From Clostridia bacterium (GTDB lineage Bacteria > Bacillota > Clostridia > Lachnospirales > Lachnospiraceae): a stretch of DNA of 64,000 bases. Made by a program: the position numbers and the translations under genes. The stretch spans positions 1 to 64,000 of the forward strand of contig CAJTHL010000013.1 in the NCBI GenBank assembly GCA_910576205.1, given 5' to 3'. Below the pieces are notes generated by a model. The model had not been told where the DNA came from, did not search any database, and worked only from the letters and a program-made list of their open reading frames with translations. This document shows positions 61,709 through 64,000 of the stretch, one piece after another (within the stretch, counting starts at the first letter, position 1; every line of letters begins with the position of its first letter).

Positions 61709-64000
61709 ATGAACATCAGTAAATTTACACAGAAATCCCTGCAGGCGGTCAATGACCTGGAGAAAACCGCTTATGAATACGGAAACCAGGAAGTCGAGCA
61801 GGAGCATCTTCTTGCCAGCCTGCTCCGCCAGGAGGACAGTCTTATCCTGAAGCTCATCGAAAAGATGGAGATTCAGCCGGAGCATTTTCTAAATAAGGTA
61901 GAAGAGCTGCTGAACAGGCGCACCAGGGTTTCCGGTGGACAGCCCTATATCGGACAGTACCTGAACAAGTCGCTGATTACCGCAGAGGAGGAGGCAAAGC
62001 GCATGGGGGACGAATATGTCTCCGTGGAGCATCTGTTTCTGGCGCTGCTTGCAAATCCCAGTCCTTCCATGAAACCTTTCTGGAAGGAGTACGGCATTAC
62101 CCGGGACCGGTTTCTCAAGGCCCTGTCCACAGTCCGTGGAAACCAGCGGGTCACAAACGATAACCCGGAGGCCATCTACGACACATTAAACAAGTACGGT
62201 TACGATCTGGTGGAACGGGCCCGGAACCAGAAGCTTGACCCGGTTATCGGCCGGGACGCGGAAATCCGCAACATTATCCGTATTCTGTCCAGAAAAACAA
62301 AAAATAATCCCGTCCTTATCGGAGAGCCCGGAGTAGGCAAGACAGCGGCCATCGAGGGCCTGGCCCAGCGTATCGTCCGCGGAGACGTGCCGGAGGGGCT
62401 CAAAGATAAGAAGCTTTTCGCCCTGGATATGGGCGCTCTGGTAGCCGGAGCCAAATACCGGGGAGAATTTGAGGAACGTCTGAAGGCGGTTCTGGAGGAG
62501 GTCAGAAAAAGCGAGGGGCGGATTATCCTCTTTATCGACGAGCTGCATCTGATTGTAGGCGCCGGGAAAACCGAGGGTGCCATGGACGCAGGCAATATGT
62601 TAAAGCCCATGCTGGCCCGGGGAGAGCTTCACTGCATCGGCGCCACTACCCTGGACGAATACCGGCAGTACATCGAAAAAGACGCTGCCCTGGAGCGGCG
62701 GTTCCAGCCGGTTCTGGTGGATGAGCCCTCGGTGGAAGACACCATCTCCATTCTCCGGGGCTTAAAAGACCGTTACGAGGTGTTCCACGGGGTAAAGATC
62801 ACAGACGCCGCCCTGGTGTCGGCGGCCACATTGTCCAACCGGTATATCTCCGACCGCTTCCTTCCGGATAAGGCCATCGACCTGGTGGACGAGGCCTGCG
62901 CCCTGATTAAGACGGAGCTGGATTCCATGCCCACAGAGCTGGACGAGCTGCGCAGAAGGGTGATGCAGATGGAGATCGAGGAGGCGGCCCTCAAAAAGGA
63001 GACTGACCGTCTGAGCCTGGAGCGGCTGGAGCATCTGCAAAAAGAGCTGGCGGAGCTGCGGGACGAGTTTAACAACCGCAAAGCCCAGTGGGACAACGAA
63101 AAGACCAGCGTGGAACGGCTGCAAAAGCTCCGGGAGGAAATCGAGGAGGTAAACAAGCAGATCCAGGCAGCCCAGCAGTCCTATGATCTGAACAGGGCAG
63201 CGGAGCTTCAGTATGGCAGGCTTCCCGCCCTTTTGCAGGAGCTTAAGACCGAGGAGGAAAAAGTGCGAAACCAGGATCTCTCCCTGGTGCGTGAAAGCGT
63301 CACGGAGGACGAGATTGCCCGCATTATCTCCCGCTGGACAGGGATTCCTGTAGCCCGCCTCACAGAAAGCGAGCGAAACAAGACCCTGCATCTGGACGAG
63401 GAGCTTCACAAGCGGGTTATCGGCCAGGACGAGGGCGTCCAGAAGGTGACGGACGCCATTATCCGCTCCAAGGCCGGCATCAAGGATCCCGGCAGACCCA
63501 TCGGCTCCTTCCTGTTCCTGGGCCCCACTGGTGTGGGAAAGACGGAGCTGGCAAAGGCCCTGGCCGCAAACCTTTTTGACGATGAGCAGAACATGGTGCG
63601 CATTGATATGAGCGAATATATGGAGAAATATTCCGTGTCCCGCCTGATCGGAGCGCCTCCCGGATATGTAGGATACGAGGAGGGCGGCCAGCTTACGGAG
63701 GCCGTGCGGCGAAAGCCCTACTCCGTGGTGCTCTTTGACGAGATCGAAAAGGCCCACCCGGACGTGTTCAACGTGCTTCTCCAGGTACTGGACGACGGGC
63801 GTATCACCGACTCCCAGGGGCGCACTGTGGACTTCAAAAACACCATCCTTATTATGACCTCCAACATCGGCTCCTCCTATCTGCTGGAGGGTATCGACAG
63901 GGACGGAAATATCCTGGACAGTGCCCAGGATCTGGTCATGCAGGACCTAAGGAATCATTTCCGGCCGGAATTTTTAAACCGCCTGGACGAGACCGTCCTG
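61709..64000 (+). CDS. clpB: Disaggregase ClpB, C-terminal end beyond the window
   Basis: 764 residues are visible and the frame is still open at the right edge. The family length is about 860. N domain ([20 protein letters not shown]), first AAA+ module ([35 protein letters not shown]), the long coiled-coil M domain (about residues 410-525) that distinguishes ClpB from ClpA/ClpC, second AAA+ module ([17 protein letters not shown]). AGAAAGGAG ribosome site before ATG 61709. Resolubilises aggregated proteins with DnaKJ-GrpE, whose genes are divergent next door. Confidence 0.96.
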   Translation, partial: MNISKFTQKSLQAVNDLEKTAYEYGNQEVEQEHLLASLLRQEDSLILKLIEKMEIQPEHFLNKVEELLNRRTRVSGGQPYIGQYLNKSLITAEEEAKRMGDEYVSVEHLFLALLANPSPSMKPFWKEYGITRDRFLKALSTVRGNQRVTNDNPEAIYDTLNKYGYDLVERARNQKLDPVIGRDAEIRNIIRILSRKTKNNPVLIGEPGVGKTAAIEGLAQRIVRGDVPEGLKDKKLFALDMGALVAGAKYRGEFEERLKAVLEEVRKSEGRIILFIDELHLIVGAGKTEGAMDAGNMLKPMLARGELHCIGATTLDEYRQYIEKDAALERRFQPVLVDEPSVEDTISILRGLKDRYEVFHGVKITDAALVSAATLSNRYISDRFLPDKAIDLVDEACALIKTELDSMPTELDELRRRVMQMEIEEAALKKETDRLSLERLEHLQKELAELRDEFNNRKAQWDNEKTSVERLQKLREEIEEVNKQIQAAQQSYDLNRAAELQYGRLPALLQELKTEEEKVRNQDLSLVRESVTEDEIARIISRWTGIPVARLTESERNKTLHLDEELHKRVIGQDEGVQKVTDAIIRSKAGIKDPGRPIGSFLFLGPTGVGKTELAKALAANLFDDEQNMVRIDMSEYMEKYSVSRLIGAPPGYVGYEEGGQLTEAVRRKPYSVVLFDEIEKAHPDVFNVLLQVLDDGRITDSQGRTVDFKNTILIMTSNIGSSYLLEGIDRDGNILDSAQDLVMQDLRNHFRPEFLNRLDETVL

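Noticed and set aside
62762..63757. 331-codon minus-strand frame antisense to clpB
   Set aside because: Shadow of clpB, whose Walker motifs and frame are continuous on the plus strand.

Overview
The window looks like chromosome from an anaerobic Firmicute, most likely a gut Lachnospiraceae-type Clostridium. Grounds are a pyruvate:ferredoxin oxidoreductase, an hrcA-grpE-dnaK-dnaJ cluster under a CIRCE element, a TIGR04086 membrane protein, YesMN-type two-component regulation, corrinoid and uroporphyrinogen-decarboxylase-like proteins, and consensus SigA promoters. Species cannot be fixed from the sequence alone.

Bases 1-2,863 are the integrase end of a Tn916-family integrative element: an Orf7-like sigma factor (readable only through a -1 frameshift), a shortened Orf8, Xis and Int. 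The tail of an IS3-family insertion sequence lies at the very left. Bases 2,864-11,989 form a low-GC island next to the 3' end of tsf. It is bounded by two imperfect copies, spaced exactly 9,027 bp apart, of the last tsf codons plus the tsf terminator. The island has no integrase and holds one five-gene minus-strand operon: XRE regulator, nucleotidyltransferase, metallo-beta-lactamase-fold hydrolase, trypsin-like protease with TPRs, and a 1,591-residue TPR/PIN-like protein. A perfect-consensus promoter with an overlapping dyad drives it. This is the best candidate here for a little-described conflict (defence) system, probably carried as a cis-mobilizable element beside the ICE.

Bases 11,971-13,900 hold tsf and rpsB. 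Bases 14,060-16,040 are a gene graveyard (MATE, response-regulator and permease remnants) with one intact small gene. Bases 16,174-21,667 are a fructan/sucrose operon (GH32 hydrolase plus ABC importer). CCGG-centred operators in front of it match a dyad upstream of the LacI-family gene at 24,666. Between them lie a TetR/nucleoside-phosphorylase pair and a ClbS/DfsB-like protein.

Bases 25,900-28,115 hold an unusual zinc-ribbon/ECF-sigma/transmembrane fusion with a decayed tail. Then come ilvE, a polysaccharide-deacetylase lipoprotein, and a six-gene operon (sugar ABC importer, YesMN pair, URO-D-like protein). These are followed by a corrinoid protein, carAB with an orotate phosphoribosyltransferase-like gene, rhaB with a DeoR regulator, nifJ, and a BCCT transporter/M20 hydrolase/iron-sulfur protein trio. 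The window ends with the heat-shock cluster hrcA-grpE-dnaK-dnaJ and the start of a divergent clpB, which runs off the right edge.

Most gene products outside the island are standard families with their key motifs visible. Promoters, terminators and operators were found by eye, so spacing is exact but function is inferred.
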